64,000 bases of DNA from Druceiella hillmani (Eukaryota; Arthropoda; Insecta; Lepidoptera; Hepialidae): contig JAYKKI010000009.1 in assembly GCA_039881145.1 (NCBI GenBank), positions 6,358,501 through 6,422,500 of the forward strand, read 5' to 3'. The position numbers and the translations under genes were made by a program. This document shows, piece after piece, positions 1 to 12,500 of the stretch. The notes beneath the pieces are model-generated. The model had not been told where the DNA came from. It made no database searches and worked only from the letters and a program-made list of their open reading frames with translations. Each line of letters opens with the position of its first letter. Position 1 is the stretch's first letter.

Positions 1-1452
1 AATGATTGTTTTCTTTTTACATATAATGTATCTGGCTAAATAAAGACAGATCATTTTCCAAAGAAGTAACAACGACAGTTCAAGACGTGAGTAAAGTTTT
101 TTTTCTATATTTCGGAAAAAAAATTGTTGCATGAACAACTTTTCACCTGGAGAAATTAATTACTTTCGTTCCTAATTTCATATTGTGGTTCTAACATTTG
201 GGAGATCTATTGCATAACATCTTAACGAGAGACACTTATTTGATAGGCCTTCGTTGTGTTGATAGAATGTTTTATTTTGTTAAGTCATATTCGTAAGTTA
301 GATATTCATCAAATTAGTATCCTTGCAATTGTGATCGTATTAGCTATTGTCAAGGCTAAAATATTTTACTTGCATCGCAGTTTTAAATTCCCCTGTGGGA
401 TTTTATTTCCCATTGCAGAGTGTCACTGGATTTGAATTAATGGTACATGGGAAAAACATGTGTCGAATAAAAAAATGTATTTTCATGTATAGGACTCCAT
501 ATTTAATTTATTTATTTTCGTTGTACCGATATTTTTTTGGACTCAAAACTTTGATAGGCCTTTCGTAAAAAAAAACTTAATGAGACACACTTATTATCAC
601 TTTCTCGTTTTAGTGAATATTTTCAACCAATAATTTTTCCCACAGAAATTTGAGGTTCAAAACTTTCTTTTTTTATTTATTCCATCTATGGTCTGCATAT
701 ATTCAATGGGGGAGCTAAAAAAGGCAGTCAATATATCGTTATAATATTCTTAAAAGGATCGATCGTAAATCATTAAATGTGATGTAAATTTATTTATACT
801 ATTCTAAACTAAAATATTCTCGTTATTACTAATTAAAATTTAATTTGCACAGATGAACCGATAATGAAATGTTTGAAAACCGAACGTTTACATATGAAAT
901 AAAATTGAAATTTTACTTACAAATACGTCGAATTAATTTGAATGTGTAGAACACAGCCGCATTATAATTTCATGAGTAGAAAAGAAAGCAAAACGTTCTT
1001 GGATACATCAGGTGTAGAAATAATAACATAGGGAAAATTCATTATTTTCAAGGTGATAAATACATTTTAATAAATTAAATAGTAAAAATAAGAACTTACG
1101 TACGAGGCACACAATAATATATTTTTCCATTCGCTTGTGCTTGGTAATATTTTATTAGTCCTTTTAAAATACTAGAGTCTCTCATATTTTGAATAATTAA
1201 TATGATATTTGCTTGAATAAATTTACAAGTCTAGATACAAACATTTGAATATATTTGCTCGAAATGAAAAAAATGTAAGACATAAGAAAAAAAATTATTT
1301 TTTGCTATTAATTTTTAACCAAACTAAAGCTCCAAAATAAAATTACTGCTATTCAAAAACACTTTAATGAATATATGTTAACCAATTTGATCGTTTCCGT
1401 AAATATTGCACACATCTATTTTAAATTATGCTTAATATATTAGTTGACTTAC
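1..1452. other. AT-rich sequence downstream of gene A exon 3
   Basis: This stretch should hold, or lead to, the remaining 3' exons of CRAL-TRIO gene A, which reads leftward. I did not find a convincing exon for the second half of the lipid-binding domain. A weak minus-strand stretch at about 921-1008 reads like a YP-R motif, followed beyond a stop by N-A-A-V-F-Y-T-F-K-L-I, which faintly recalls the next CRAL-TRIO block, but it has a stop and no AG acceptor. The rest looks intronic or intergenic. Confidence 0.5.
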
Positions 1453-1645
1453 GGTCAAAACAATAAAGCATTTTCTTAGTAAAGTCGGACTCATTTGAGC
1501 GATGTCACTAGTTTTCAGACCCTTCCAGTCGATAACAAAGCAGTATCCCAAGTTAAGGTCTGTGAGTGCAAAATACTCGTGTCCCAACGTAAGCAATCTT
1601 ATGTAGTTCAAAAAGACAAAATTTGAAGTATTTTCATGTTTGAAT
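1453..1645 (-). CDS. CRAL-TRIO gene A, exon 3 (lipid-binding domain start)
   Basis: Coding exon of an insect CRAL-TRIO (Sec14-like) lipid-binding protein, a cytosolic family that carries small hydrophobic ligands such as tocopherol, retinoids or phosphoinositides. The translation contains LLTLGHEYFALTDLNLGYCF followed by VIDWKGL, the G-x-x-x-V-I-D-W-K-G strand that opens the CRAL-TRIO domain, and then the Q-M-S-P-T-L-L-R-K helix typical of the family. It begins after a TTGCAG acceptor and ends at a consensus GTAAGT donor, in phase 0. Its first base completes the GG left by exon 2, so exons 2 and 3 join in frame. The next exon, which should carry the YP-R-K-x-I-H motif, was not found and probably lies beyond the left edge. 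The ligand cannot be inferred. Confidence 0.85.
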
Positions 1646-2237
1646 CTGCAATATAACACAAATTTTTAATTTTGTTGTTGAATCTAAAATTCTTTGTAAA
1701 ACAAAGAGCATAGCATGAAAGCGATGTGAAACGAATATAAAAATTTGTGTTTTTATATTTGTTGTTAAATTTAAAATTCTTTTTAAAAAAAATATCATAG
1801 CACACATATAAATAGCATAGCACGAAAGTATTATAAAAATATAGCGTTAAAGCGAAGCGACGCGTACATGGATTATATAATGTTATTTATTTTAACACTG
1901 AAGCAGATTACTAGTACAAGATGTATGCGGGACAGCCCAAATTTAACTTTCATCTTGAACTAATATATTCCCGTAATAAATTAAATTAATAATAGAGATG
2001 AAACTAGTCGTATTTAACTTTTCTTTATTTCAGACTTCTGTTTCCGCATATTTTGCTTACTTCTTTCATTGTATTCTTATTGCAATCTAAAATTTATTTG
2101 AAAATCTTCTTTGGATAAACGTTTTGCTAATTTTAAAATAAATTCAAAACATTGGGACAAACTCTTGAACATGATTAAAGTTAACCTTTGAAGGATATAT
2201 TATAATTTTCGTAATACAAATAAGAACGTAAAATTAC
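1646..2237 (-). other. Intron 2 of gene A, with an internal tandem duplication
   Basis: Intron between exons 2 and 3. It contains two diverged copies of an ~80-bp segment (about 1660-1738 and 1742-1822), each with a T-T-G-T-T-G/A core, an AAATTCTTT run and a CATAGCA motif. A GC-richer patch follows at about 1845-1868. No coding potential is evident. Confidence 0.6.
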
Positions 2238-2454
2238 CCGATAAAAACGAGTCTCGTCATATCATCAAGGCGTTGTGGTATTAAGGCAACCGTCGAGTAT
2301 TCAAAAACAGGCTTCATGGCCCCGGAAGTAAAATCCCAATATGACATAATCTCTGGTATCAAGCTACGTGCAGTCAATAAATTTTCAATTTTTTTTTTGG
2401 TCTTTTCCAGACTGAAGTTGTTTATGAACAGAAAACGTAAGATGTGCCCGTCTA
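2238..2454 (-). CDS. CRAL-TRIO gene A, exon 2 (CRAL-TRIO N-terminal domain)
   Basis: Coding exon giving DGHILRFLFINNFSLEKTKK, then a helix ending L-L-T-A-R-S-L-I-P-E-I-M, the classic N-terminal CRAL-TRIO pattern (D-x-x-L-L-R-F-L-x-x-x-x-F-x-x-E-K-x-K ... R-x-x-x-P-E). It starts after a TTACAG acceptor with two bases that complete the C left by exon 1, and ends with GG before a GTAATT donor, leaving two bases for exon 3. At 217 nt it is in phase with both neighbours. No stop or frameshift is seen, so gene A looks intact over the visible part. Confidence 0.87.
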
Positions 2455-3129
2455 CTGTAATAGTAAACTATAATTAATACTGTGGCCATTAATATATATG
2501 ACAAGTCTAATATCTTATTGTTAGATAATGAGATTGTAATAATCTGTCCAGTTGTTGCTTAATTGTTTATGTAAGTTGAAAGTAAACTCGTGTCGAGTTT
2601 ACTTTCCACGATAACAACAATAATACTGCGAAGGTATAGCATGAAAAACTTTTATCAAGATACCAAGTTTTTAGTATGGTAAAGGCATTGAAACTAGGTG
2701 CAGAAATATTGTAACCAACATTTGATTGACTTAAAAAAATATATACGAAACCGAATATCCACTAAACCGAGTACAGTCCGAAGAATGGCGAGAAATCCTA
2801 TTATATAATTATATTAGGTTAAATGGTAATATTTTGTTTTATATTTAAACATTTCTTCTTGTTTGTCTTTTGCATTTCTGTAAGTCTGAAGATATTATCC
2901 ATGATCCTTTCTTATATTTACCCTTTTATCAAGTGTTAGTTTCGATATCATTCAAAACGATTTTTTTGAACATAATTTAGTGTAATTGTTCTAAGTAAAT
3001 GTTACATTGAATTTTAGTAACTTGATATATTAAAACGTGGATTAGTTTTCTAAATAGACAATTATGGTTTTAAATATTCATTTTGGGAAACTTATCTTAA
3101 TGTGACAAGAAAATATGAATCGAACTTAC

Positions 3130-3292
3130 GAAAACCACCTTCTGGAAAATGAAGCTGCATCTTGTACCATTCTTTAATGATTTCAATGCTGTCCCGCACC
3201 ATTTTATCTGTTAAACCACACTTCTCAAGAAACAATTCATAGTCTTGTTCTTTGATTTGTAGAAATTCATTCGTCTTCACTAAAGGCTGCAT
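3130..3292 (-). CDS. CRAL-TRIO gene A, exon 1 (first recognised coding exon)
   Basis: Encodes 54 residues, including EFLQIKEQDYELFLEKCGLT and later I-K-E-W-Y-K-M-Q-L-H-F-P, the three-helix segment that precedes the first CRAL-TRIO N-terminal motif (W-x-x-x-Q-x-H-x-P). The ATG sits directly after a TTTTTCAG acceptor, so either a 5' untranslated exon lies upstream or the Met is internal. The exon ends TTT-C before a perfect GTAAGT donor (phase 1), which fits exon 2. The matching exon of gene B at 48037-48199 has the same length, the same phase and an ATG at the same place, supporting this reading. Upstream, a 54-nt exon candidate at 7479-7532 could be spliced to it. Confidence 0.85.
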
Positions 3293-6200
3293 CTGAAAAA
3301 AATTACCGAATATTTGCCATCAAAAATGCGTATATGGAATTAAAATTAGGAAAAGGTACAGAAAAAATTGCTAATCGGTAATTTCCTTTTTGTGCAAAAC
3401 TGAGATAATCCTCAGGATATTTTTTCATTCTATCTATTAATCAAACGTTCCTTAAAGGATATTTTAATCTTAAATAGTTAGCTAGGGTAAAATATAATTC
3501 GTTATGAATTTTGTGAACTGCAAACAATTGTTGAACATAACAAAAAAATGACTTGTTATTTCCCAGGGAAAAAAGATGAATTAAAAATAACAATAAAATG
3601 GTGAGATGAAAGAGAATTTCTAATCTAAGACTTTGGTTTATTCCTCAACTGGTTAAGTTTAATAATAAACAAGTGTTGGTAATATTGTGTTAACATTAGA
3701 TAATTCGACAATCAAATTGACTGTTTTCAAAGTTAAACGTATTTAGTTTTTTATAAATCAAATATAAAGAAATAAATAGCCACACAACCAAAAACCTAAC
3801 CCCTTACTAATGAAAAAAATGTTTGAAATATGAAATATTTCAAAACAAATAATTGTACTTAACTACTGCAAATTCATTAAATAATGTATTCACATATAAT
3901 TTAACATCGAAAAATAAGTTAAATAAAATTACTTTATGATTGTCTTACCCATCCAATACATCATTAAAAAAGTAATTTAAAAAAATAATGCACTTTTCTT
4001 TATGTTAAAGATGTTTTTATGAAATACATTAGAAATATGTTTTGTATTCGTTAAGTAGCCACGTTTCTTACCTTGCGTTTACAAGTTTTGAAAATTATAT
4101 TGCTTATGCGGAACCAACTTGTGCGAGTTGTTAATGTCAAAGTAATATTTCATGTTAGAGAAAAAATGTAGTTTATATAATAAATGACAAAACACTGTTT
4201 TTAAATGTTTAACATACATACACAATATTATTTTATGTACATATATGAATATTAAGTATGTGCTTTTTGCTTTGTTTTCCTTGCATGTTTCAATTATGTA
4301 AACTGTATACAAATGGAGAACTAGAATTAATTTCTCTCATAACCCAACTTTTAAATAAATTTACAATTCAATTTACATTTAATGTTAAGTTTGACCTTAC
4401 CCGATTTTATGGGAAAATTTGAGTCTCACAAAATAACGATTTTAAATGCGGCTGAATGACCAAATTTTAATGAGAATTTCACGGAATTTAAATGTTATTG
4501 AAATTTGTCATCGCGGGGAATTGTTTGTCAACCATTATATAGAAAGAAATGCAACTCAGCTGAAGCTACATATGCTTTGTTGCTAAGAAAATTGACTTGC
4601 TATATGACGGTTACCATCGTCATTCACCGTTACTACATTTTTTAGAAATAAATATATGTCATGCGTCAAGAAACATTAAACAGTGGCTCATTGACCAATA
4701 GCTCCTTGTATACATTATATGAATTTTCCTCCATTAGCTTCTTGTGAACTTCACGTAAATTTTCCGAACGCTAAATGCGATAATCTCGTTCAATCAATCC
4801 ATAATCTCGTTCAATCAATGCGATAATCTTGTTCAATCAATGCATAAATATGAAATATTTTTAACGACATTTTTTGCAAAATAAAGATATTAATTAGATT
4901 CCTTCAAACGTTCAAAAATTGTTGACGCTGAATTTTATGTGCAGTCGCTGGAGCAAATTTTACTTTTTAGGTCAATTGAATTTTGTAAGTACGGACGTGC
5001 AGATATCCCATGAGTATTCACTAAAAACAATCAGTTACTGTTAGGCATGTCGGTGTCATTTTCATAAGTATTTTACTCACTGTATTATAATAATTTTAGA
5101 TAAAAATTTAATTTATTTTCATTGGCATTGACGGACTTAAAATTTTGAAGTGTAAGGGTAAAATAATTATAAACAGAAAGAGGCTAAGCTTTTTCACAAG
5201 CCTTAAAAACATTCATCGAGATTGTGTTTCCATCGATTGCAATCGATTCCAATCGGTTGCTCATTTTTTTTCTAATTTTCAAACCTGAATATAAGTTGCC
5301 AAATGGATTGTGACTATTTAAAATCCCTAGAAGATAACTTCTATGATTCTAGTAAAATTTTATTAAAGAAATTTTTTTAAAAATTCCGTACAATGTTTTC
5401 GATAGATTCATTTTCAAAAGCAGTGATAATTAGAATGTAAAACATTTTGATTTTCATTTAGTTTCTAAAGGCAAATATGTTTGTGTCTGCATATATATAC
5501 ATATATACACATACATGTATATACTAACATACGTTTAATTACCATAAATAATATTTATTAGGCTGAGTCCTTACGAGTAGGTATAATTAAAAGGATCCTT
5601 GTATATTTAATTTACCTTTAGATTGTTACATATTTTTTTTAAATCATTTTAATAACTTTAATACTGTTTAAACGTTTGAATATTATCGCGACACGGTCGC
5701 AAATTTTGCTTTATAACTGTTTGGAATTATATATTTATTTAAAATTTTTCTTCCTTATTTTGCTGGTAGTTTTGTATATAGTCGCTTACACATATTTTGA
5801 ATTAGTAAGGAATACAAACATACAATTCATATCCTACAAATTGTAAAAATATAAATATTTTCTTCCAGAAACAAATATAAAGGAAAAATGGGGTTTAATT
5901 AGGATTTTTCCGGCTTCTTCCTTAAATTAAATTAAAAGTTTATTAGTCAATAGTTTATAGACCAGAAAAGCTATTTTTTATTTTTATTACCGTTGTATAT
6001 GTTGCTACCAGTTTTTTTTATAAAAGTTAGATAATTTTTGAAATACACTTTTAATTTTTTAACCCTTTTTTATATCATAAGATAGCTTTCTTTTGTATAT
6101 CAATAATTTAAAGGGAGAATATAGCTGAATCTCTTGGATTCAAATGTGTGATCCCTGTGGGGATAATTACATATTTGAAGTTAATTTCACACGTTTGAGG

Positions 6201-7478
6201 GTAATTGAATATTTATCGATTAACCAATTGTTTTGTACCAAGAAAGCTTACACAACTTTTGGAAAGCCCAGTGCAACATAACTTTTTTTATTTCTCTATT
6301 ATTATAAATTTCAGACTTTACATATTGTAGAGAGAAAACCATTCAATATTTTTAGAGAGATAACCATTCAATAATTAATTATATGTATTAATGCGTTTTT
6401 ACATATTGTAGAGAGAAAAACCATTCAATAATTAATTATATGCATTAATGCATTTTTTGTCAATTGTTTCTTCTTGGGTATTTGTGTACATTGTGTAACC
6501 TGAGTAAGAAAATATATTTTTCACGATTAGCTGATTGGCAAAAAAATATTCGAGAAAATTAATTTACTTTCCATATAAAGTCTGTAAATATAAAAAATAA
6601 TACTGTAACATTATATGAGAATAATTTTTTGAAAGCATGTTGCCGAAAATACGTATTATTGTGCTTTAAAAACTATATTGATAGAAAAGTAGAATTTTGG
6701 TTTATTTTAATCGTACACGCATTTACATATATTTTTGTGTGGATATCCTTAATCGATATCTCAATACAAGGATCGATTAAAACCAAATTAAAAATAACAC
6801 ATTGAGCATAATGTCAAATTTGACACTATTGTGATCGTGTTTAATTCACAGAGTATACATTACCATGAATAAAACAAACGTAAAAGCAACGAGTAGAATA
6901 TTACTATAAATTCGATTACAGTATGATCCGGTTAATGCCACTATACAGTTCATATTTAAGTTCGCTTGATTACAAGTAAATTTTCTGTCATAAAACAGAT
7001 ATTTCAAAGGAAAATAATTCAATGAATTATACTTGCTTTAAAGAAAGAAAGATAGATATGGACATATAGATATGGATAAGATATGGACATTGGAATACCT
7101 GTGAAGAGAAGCCGATTAAATTGACCTGTCTATCTCGATGAGTAGATTGCTATTCCCTTCCTGTCTTTCTCCACATAACCCGGTCATGAATATAACAAAC
7201 TATCCTGGTATCGTTAAAGAATTGTTATTGTATTTTGAATAATTTATTAATGTCAGATTAATTGTTACTGTTTAATGTAATGATGACAGCATTTTTTATT
7301 TTATATATTAGTTTGCGTTAGTATGCGTTAAAGAAATTAGTTTTTTCTATATAATAAGCTCTCATGTGGTATGGCCATATCACTTCCCATCTTGTATAAT
7401 GTTTAGAATACTCCATACTAATATTACATTTAACACATTTTAAGAGATTAAAATAATTAATAAAAAAACTCCACTTAC
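3293..7478. other. Upstream of gene A: AT-rich, short local repeats
   Basis: No gene is supported here. Visible local structure: three imperfect copies of a ~25-bp unit ending GTTCAATCAATG at about 4780-4845; two copies of a segment with GTAGAGAGAAAA then CCATTCAATAATTAATTATA at about 6318-6450; and a GATATGGACATATAGATATGG stutter at about 7053-7090. If the 7479-7532 exon belongs to gene A, this stretch is an intron. Confidence 0.5.
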
Positions 7479-7532
7479 ACTTTGTGTGTTTTCGGAATAT
7501 TCTACTATTAAACTACCACCAATCTCGATATT
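7479..7532 (-). CDS. Candidate small upstream exon of gene A
   Basis: A 54-nt open segment bounded on the minus strand by a TTTCAG acceptor and a perfect GTAAGT donor. In phase 0 it reads NIEIGGSLIVEYSENTQS and would join in frame to the ATG of exon 1 at 3292. I recognise no family motif in it. It could equally be a 5' untranslated exon or a chance pair of splice-like sites in AT-rich DNA. Confidence 0.3.
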
Positions 7533-7744
7533 CTGAAACAATTAAAGAAAAAATTAGTGTTAATGGAAACACATCAATAAACGGGTAAGTAATTATTTGA
7601 ATTTATTTAAACTCAATTTAAAACTAAATAATATAAGATTCTCACTGCATTATAAAATACATTACCTTTTCAATAATGCTCTATTATCCTAATGCTGCAC
7701 CAATGCAAAGGACTTTGGTTAGTCAAGTTCAATATCAGCTGAAC

Positions 7745-8700
7745 GAACGAACTTCTCGCACGGTTTTCATTCTAAGCTGTCTACCAGCATTAATCTTATT
7801 AAATTTTGGATTGTTTAGTTAAAGATTTAGAGATGGACGGCAGGCACATTTGGTTTATTTTGATGTTAAGAAGGCATTTGACCAAGTCGATAATAATATT
7901 TTCCTGGTAAAATGATTTTTCATTAATTTTTTTCTGGTTCTAAATTAATAACTTCAGTTGGGATATTTCAAATCATGGCCTTGCATTGCTCAATGTGAAG
8001 TCAGCCAGGGAAGTAATTTAGGCCCTGTTTTGTTCTTGTTATATTAATGATTTACTTTCAGTATTTATAATGCTCGTTGTCTTTTGATTGCTAATAATTT
8101 TAAAATATTCTTGGATATATTTACGACGAAACAATCTAATTTTGAGCTGTTTTATACTTATACCGGCTTAGTATTAGAATAGAGTTCGACCAACATGTTA
8201 CAATTTAAAAGGAGAAAATGCGCATCAATGACGTGCACCCGGCTATATGCGTCTCCAGGCAGTTTTATTAGTTCAATGGAATCGCGCTGGAAAGAATCAA
8301 TCTAATATATAACAAGTCCAAAAGAGCAATCTAATATGCCAAAAGTCCTACTTGGTACTGACATTTGTCACGCGATTTATATTGCAACATTGTTCAAGTT
8401 TTAGTCCGTAATTATCTTTAAAATCTAGACAGTAAAAACTCACTCATTGTGAGTCGAAGTCGAGTCGTTGGGTCTGGCAATGCTTTATCTTATTGAATGT
8501 AGACAAGGCTTTAGGAATGCTATTATGGATTTGCTTCGTAGTTAACGTTCGATAATTAGTTAGTTTTAAGTTCAGTTTTAACTATTGTATGAGTTTTTTT
8601 CTGTCTCCTTAATAATTATTTATGTTTTTATGCTTATTATAACTATTGTGGTTTTAGTTAGACTTATGGTTTTTTTTACAGATAAATAAATACATTTTAA
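7745..8700 (+). pseudogene. Decayed non-LTR retrotransposon (LINE) reverse transcriptase and 3' tail
   Basis: Fragment of a LINE reverse transcriptase, probably Jockey/CR1-like. At about 7829 the plus strand reads RDGRQAHLVYFDVKKAFDQV, the RT block with the first catalytic Asp (Y-F-D-V-K-K-A-F-D). Further on, QGSNLGPVLF, then L-L-Y-I-N-D-L after a frameshift, matches the next RT block, and the Y-A-D-D box appears decayed to I-A-N-N near 8085. Several stops and frameshifts interrupt it. The 3' part is non-coding and ends at about 8684-8700 in GATAAATAAATACATTTTAA, like the simple A-rich tail of such elements. It is a dead, 5'-truncated copy. Confidence 0.75.
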
Positions 8701-9407
8701 AATATGAAGAGTGTAAACAAGGCTCTATGATTTACCTAGTGAGTACAGATGCCGGTCTACAGCCATGTGAAAATATTTAGTTATATGAATATGTAAATAC
8801 GGTTAAAGAGTTTTAAGATGTTTATGTACACCCTTGATTGTGAGAATTTTCAAAAGATACTGTTTTCAATTTTATGATCGTGCGATATATTAACCCAATT
8901 TGTGAAATTACCGCAAAATTTTTCTTTATTTTACGTTTTTACGTTCAAATTCTTTATACTGTTCAATTAAAACATATTTAGACCAATTTATTTACATTTA
9001 GTTACCACATTATAAGAAATTGTTATTTTTGCTTCATTAAAACTTACTTAAAAAGGTCATTTGCTACCAGACATCCTTTCGTTCCATATACCACCATTCT
9101 CTACCAGATATACTCGTTACATTAATAATTTGGTACCAGATCAGACGTTCGTCCGTTCGTACCCGGGAATATATGGAAGTTGCCAATCGCGGTTTTGATT
9201 ATTTCTTGTAACCATTCTAAACAATAAAGCTCAGTGATATTGTCAATTTCTGTGAAATTGATGATTTAAACTATTCGAAAAATTTACTTTTAGTTTTTCT
9301 CCTCATCAGTTTCAAAAAGAAGCAGCAATTACGTTGGACTATTTTTTCAAATATGCAATTCAAAATTGTGAAGAAATATTTTTTGCAGTCTTCATGACAA
9401 AACATTT
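8701..9407. other. No gene seen
   Basis: AT-rich sequence. The only distinctive patch is a CGTTCGTCCGTTCGTACCCGGG stretch near 9147, which resembles the CGTCCGTC runs found at ends of dispersed insect repeats. No coding support. Confidence 0.5.
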
Positions 9408-9410
9408 CAA

Positions 9411-9505
<95 letters not shown>

Positions 9506-9511
9506 CATATA
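9408..9511. repeat. (TA)n microsatellite
   Basis: About 100 bp of alternating TA with a few G or A interruptions. Open frames across it (Tyr-Ile repeats) are artefacts. Confidence 0.95.
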
Positions 9512-12500
9512 TAATCACTTAAAATACATAAAATGAAAATAATGTATTTAAGACCTTCATTTACCTACTCTTTTATCGTCATATGAAAAAGTTTGTAAGA
9601 CGTATTACCATGCCAACTCATGCCAGATTCCACATCACATGGTTTCTGAAAAATCGGCTTTGAAAATAGAAAAATGTAAATATCCTACTATTCTTTTTGC
9701 AGGTGTGAAAACATCGGGAAAATTTCATAAATCATAACATCTAAAATCATTGCCATTTTCCATTTTCCTATAATCTTTGCGTGGGCTTCCAAAATTCATT
9801 TTTTTCATAGTTTTATAAGGGGACGGGGGCCACACATCGTTTGCCAAACATCTAGATTCCGTATTTCAAGTTCTTACACCAAGCATTTTCTGACAAAAAC
9901 GGCTGTGACTTACTTACGGATATAAACTTGGGTGATCTTATTAGGATTATGTTTTTCCGTTTAAGGTGTGGAGCCCTAAAAAATATAATTTTTAACTCGC
10001 ATAATTGCAATAGAAACGTCAGAAAAGCAACCTTAAAATGCAATATGAAAAATATTGTAGCAAAAATTTTTCGAATGGGTCTGAAATTACAAAATTAAGA
10101 ATTGGATTTTTTAATAATTACTATCGACCAATAAGAAGAGGCAGTGTATGTATTTGGACTGCTTCTCATTTCACCGCTTGTGAATAAATCCTGATGCTGT
10201 TTCCTTTTATGCGTGGAATTATTTCGTAGTTAGTAACTATTATTTATAATCAAATTTTTGATCAAACCTTCTCTGCTTAAGTTAAAAACAACAATATATT
10301 TTCATGTGGGGAAGCGTTACTTAAAATCTTAAGGAAAAATACAAACTTTTGAAACACTAAAACATTTATATAAAAAAATGTAATTAACGCAAGGACGGTC
10401 ATTAGCTGACTGGGCACATTTTCATCTTGAAGACTGTGAAATTCTCTTAGAAAACGATGTAATTTGTTGCATTTAATCTAATGCTATATGTTTTAAATAG
10501 CCGAATACAATAGCTAGAAGTAAGATAGAAATAGCTAGAAATATGCTATAAAGCGGTGTCAGTGTACTTGAAATAAATAATACTCATATTTTTATTACTA
10601 TTTGCAAAAATTACGTAGTCGTACGATTTATTGCGCTTTCTCGAAACCTCAAACAAATTGTAGTCGTAATAAAAATACTGGGTAATAAAGTTACTAGTTA
10701 GAGGTACAACTATAAAATAATTTTAGTAATTTATATATTATGTTAATTTATTGGTAATTACCGTTGTTTAAAAACGGTATTCTCATCAGCTTATATGGAA
10801 TGTGACTTTGGATAGAAATTAAAATTACTACCTACCTGTAATATTCAGTAGCGTTGCAAACAAATTTCCAAATGACAATGGCTAATTTCAATAAATTTCT
10901 CCAATGCACGATCAATTGTAAATCAATCAATCGATCAACGAAAAATTAGATAGATCTAGAAGAACTTTTGAGTCATTATATTTTTCTTGTGCGCATACTC
11001 ATAATATATGTAATAAGCTAATTATTTAGCTAATTTTTTCCTTAGCACGATTTATCCAGTTCAAGGATAAATTTTGCTAAGAAAATAATTATTATAATGA
11101 AAATAAATATTACAAAATTAAAAAAATATAAAGAGAATTTAAAAAAAATAGTGGCTTCTCCAGACCCTCTTTTCCCAATGATAGGGCATGTAAAGCTGCC
11201 GAACGTTTTAAATAGTATTCTTAACCATAGTACGGGTACTCATCTTTACGTTAGAGTACATTGTGATAAAAATAAATTGATTTTATAATACCAAATTAAG
11301 GAAAATATGGCTGACGTGTAAAATAAATATTTTGATTTAATAATTAAGGTATATGTGAATAATATTAACGGAAAAACTAAAAAAAACAAGTTAGCCAGTC
11401 ACTCAAAAAATACTAAATTGAAGAAAATCTCAATACTTTTCTCGGAGACAATTTTTGGATAATGACGAAAATGAAATAATTTGTGTTTAGCAACTTTTGT
11501 TTAAATTGTGCTCAAGATCGAAAAAGTATTCCTTAATTAAAATAATTAAAAACGTTTAGGTTTTGGACTTGGTTTTTTTAACTGTAAATTATATTTTAGA
11601 ACGATTTCGTAATATTCGAAGTTAAGTGGTATTTGGATTGTTATTTTATTTGAACCTTATCGGATATTAGCATACAAAGTAAAACGAGCAGGAAATTCGA
11701 AGTGAAATATATCGTTGACTAAAGTTAAATACATCGTTAAGAAAGTTTAATTAAGGAGTAAGATAATGATTTTAACTTTTCAGACAAATTTTATTTTATT
11801 TCTTAGCAAAATAGTATATTTGACAATATAAAAATTTTATAATTGATGTTCGTAATCATGTTTTAGAATTTTTTATTGACAGTACTATGCACAAGGCCGT
11901 TTCAACTTTATTTCATTGTCGGTAGTTTAACAATTAATATATTCGTAGGTTATATAATTTTAACAGCTTCTCTGGTTTGTAAATGGTAATACATACCAAA
12001 ACTAAGGCTACTGGGTTCGTAACCTAATGAAATAATGTTGAGTTGGTGGGACGTCTTGAATGATTATTGAGATATTACTTGATGAGGGATCCGGATAAAT
12101 AGCCAGGGTTATAACCCTTGATGTCAGCGTGCATACCAAGTAAGAAAGGAAGTGTAGTAATAGAGTTATGATTTGTAAAAATTCCTTCGTAAACTGCACG
12201 GATTATATTGGTAGGAAATGTGATTTAAAAAAAAATATTCAACATATTCAATCAGAATATGATTATAGTAATTAATTATATTAACACTAATTACTGCATA
12301 AATTAACTATTAGTGTTTGATTAATTTTTTTTGCATAGGATTGTGAGACGAACACATAAAATCCTGAAGATGGTTCAGCAAAATCAGAAGAGAGTAAAAA
12401 GTGAGCGTCGGCAGAATCATGTCAAAGAAACTATATGTATTACAAAACTCATTCTGAACTCTGAATATAGACTAATAACTGTGAATGTTTATAAATTAAA

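Noticed and set aside
921..1008. Gene A exon 4 (M-Y-P-R-T ... N-A-A-V-F-Y-T-F-K-L-I)
   Set aside because: An in-frame TGA and the absence of an AG acceptor; the expected L-S-x-K block does not follow. The true exon is probably left of the window.
9334..9522. Open frames made of Tyr-Ile repeats, also at 62506-62694 and 62947-63270
   Set aside because: Translation of (TA)n microsatellites; no coding meaning.
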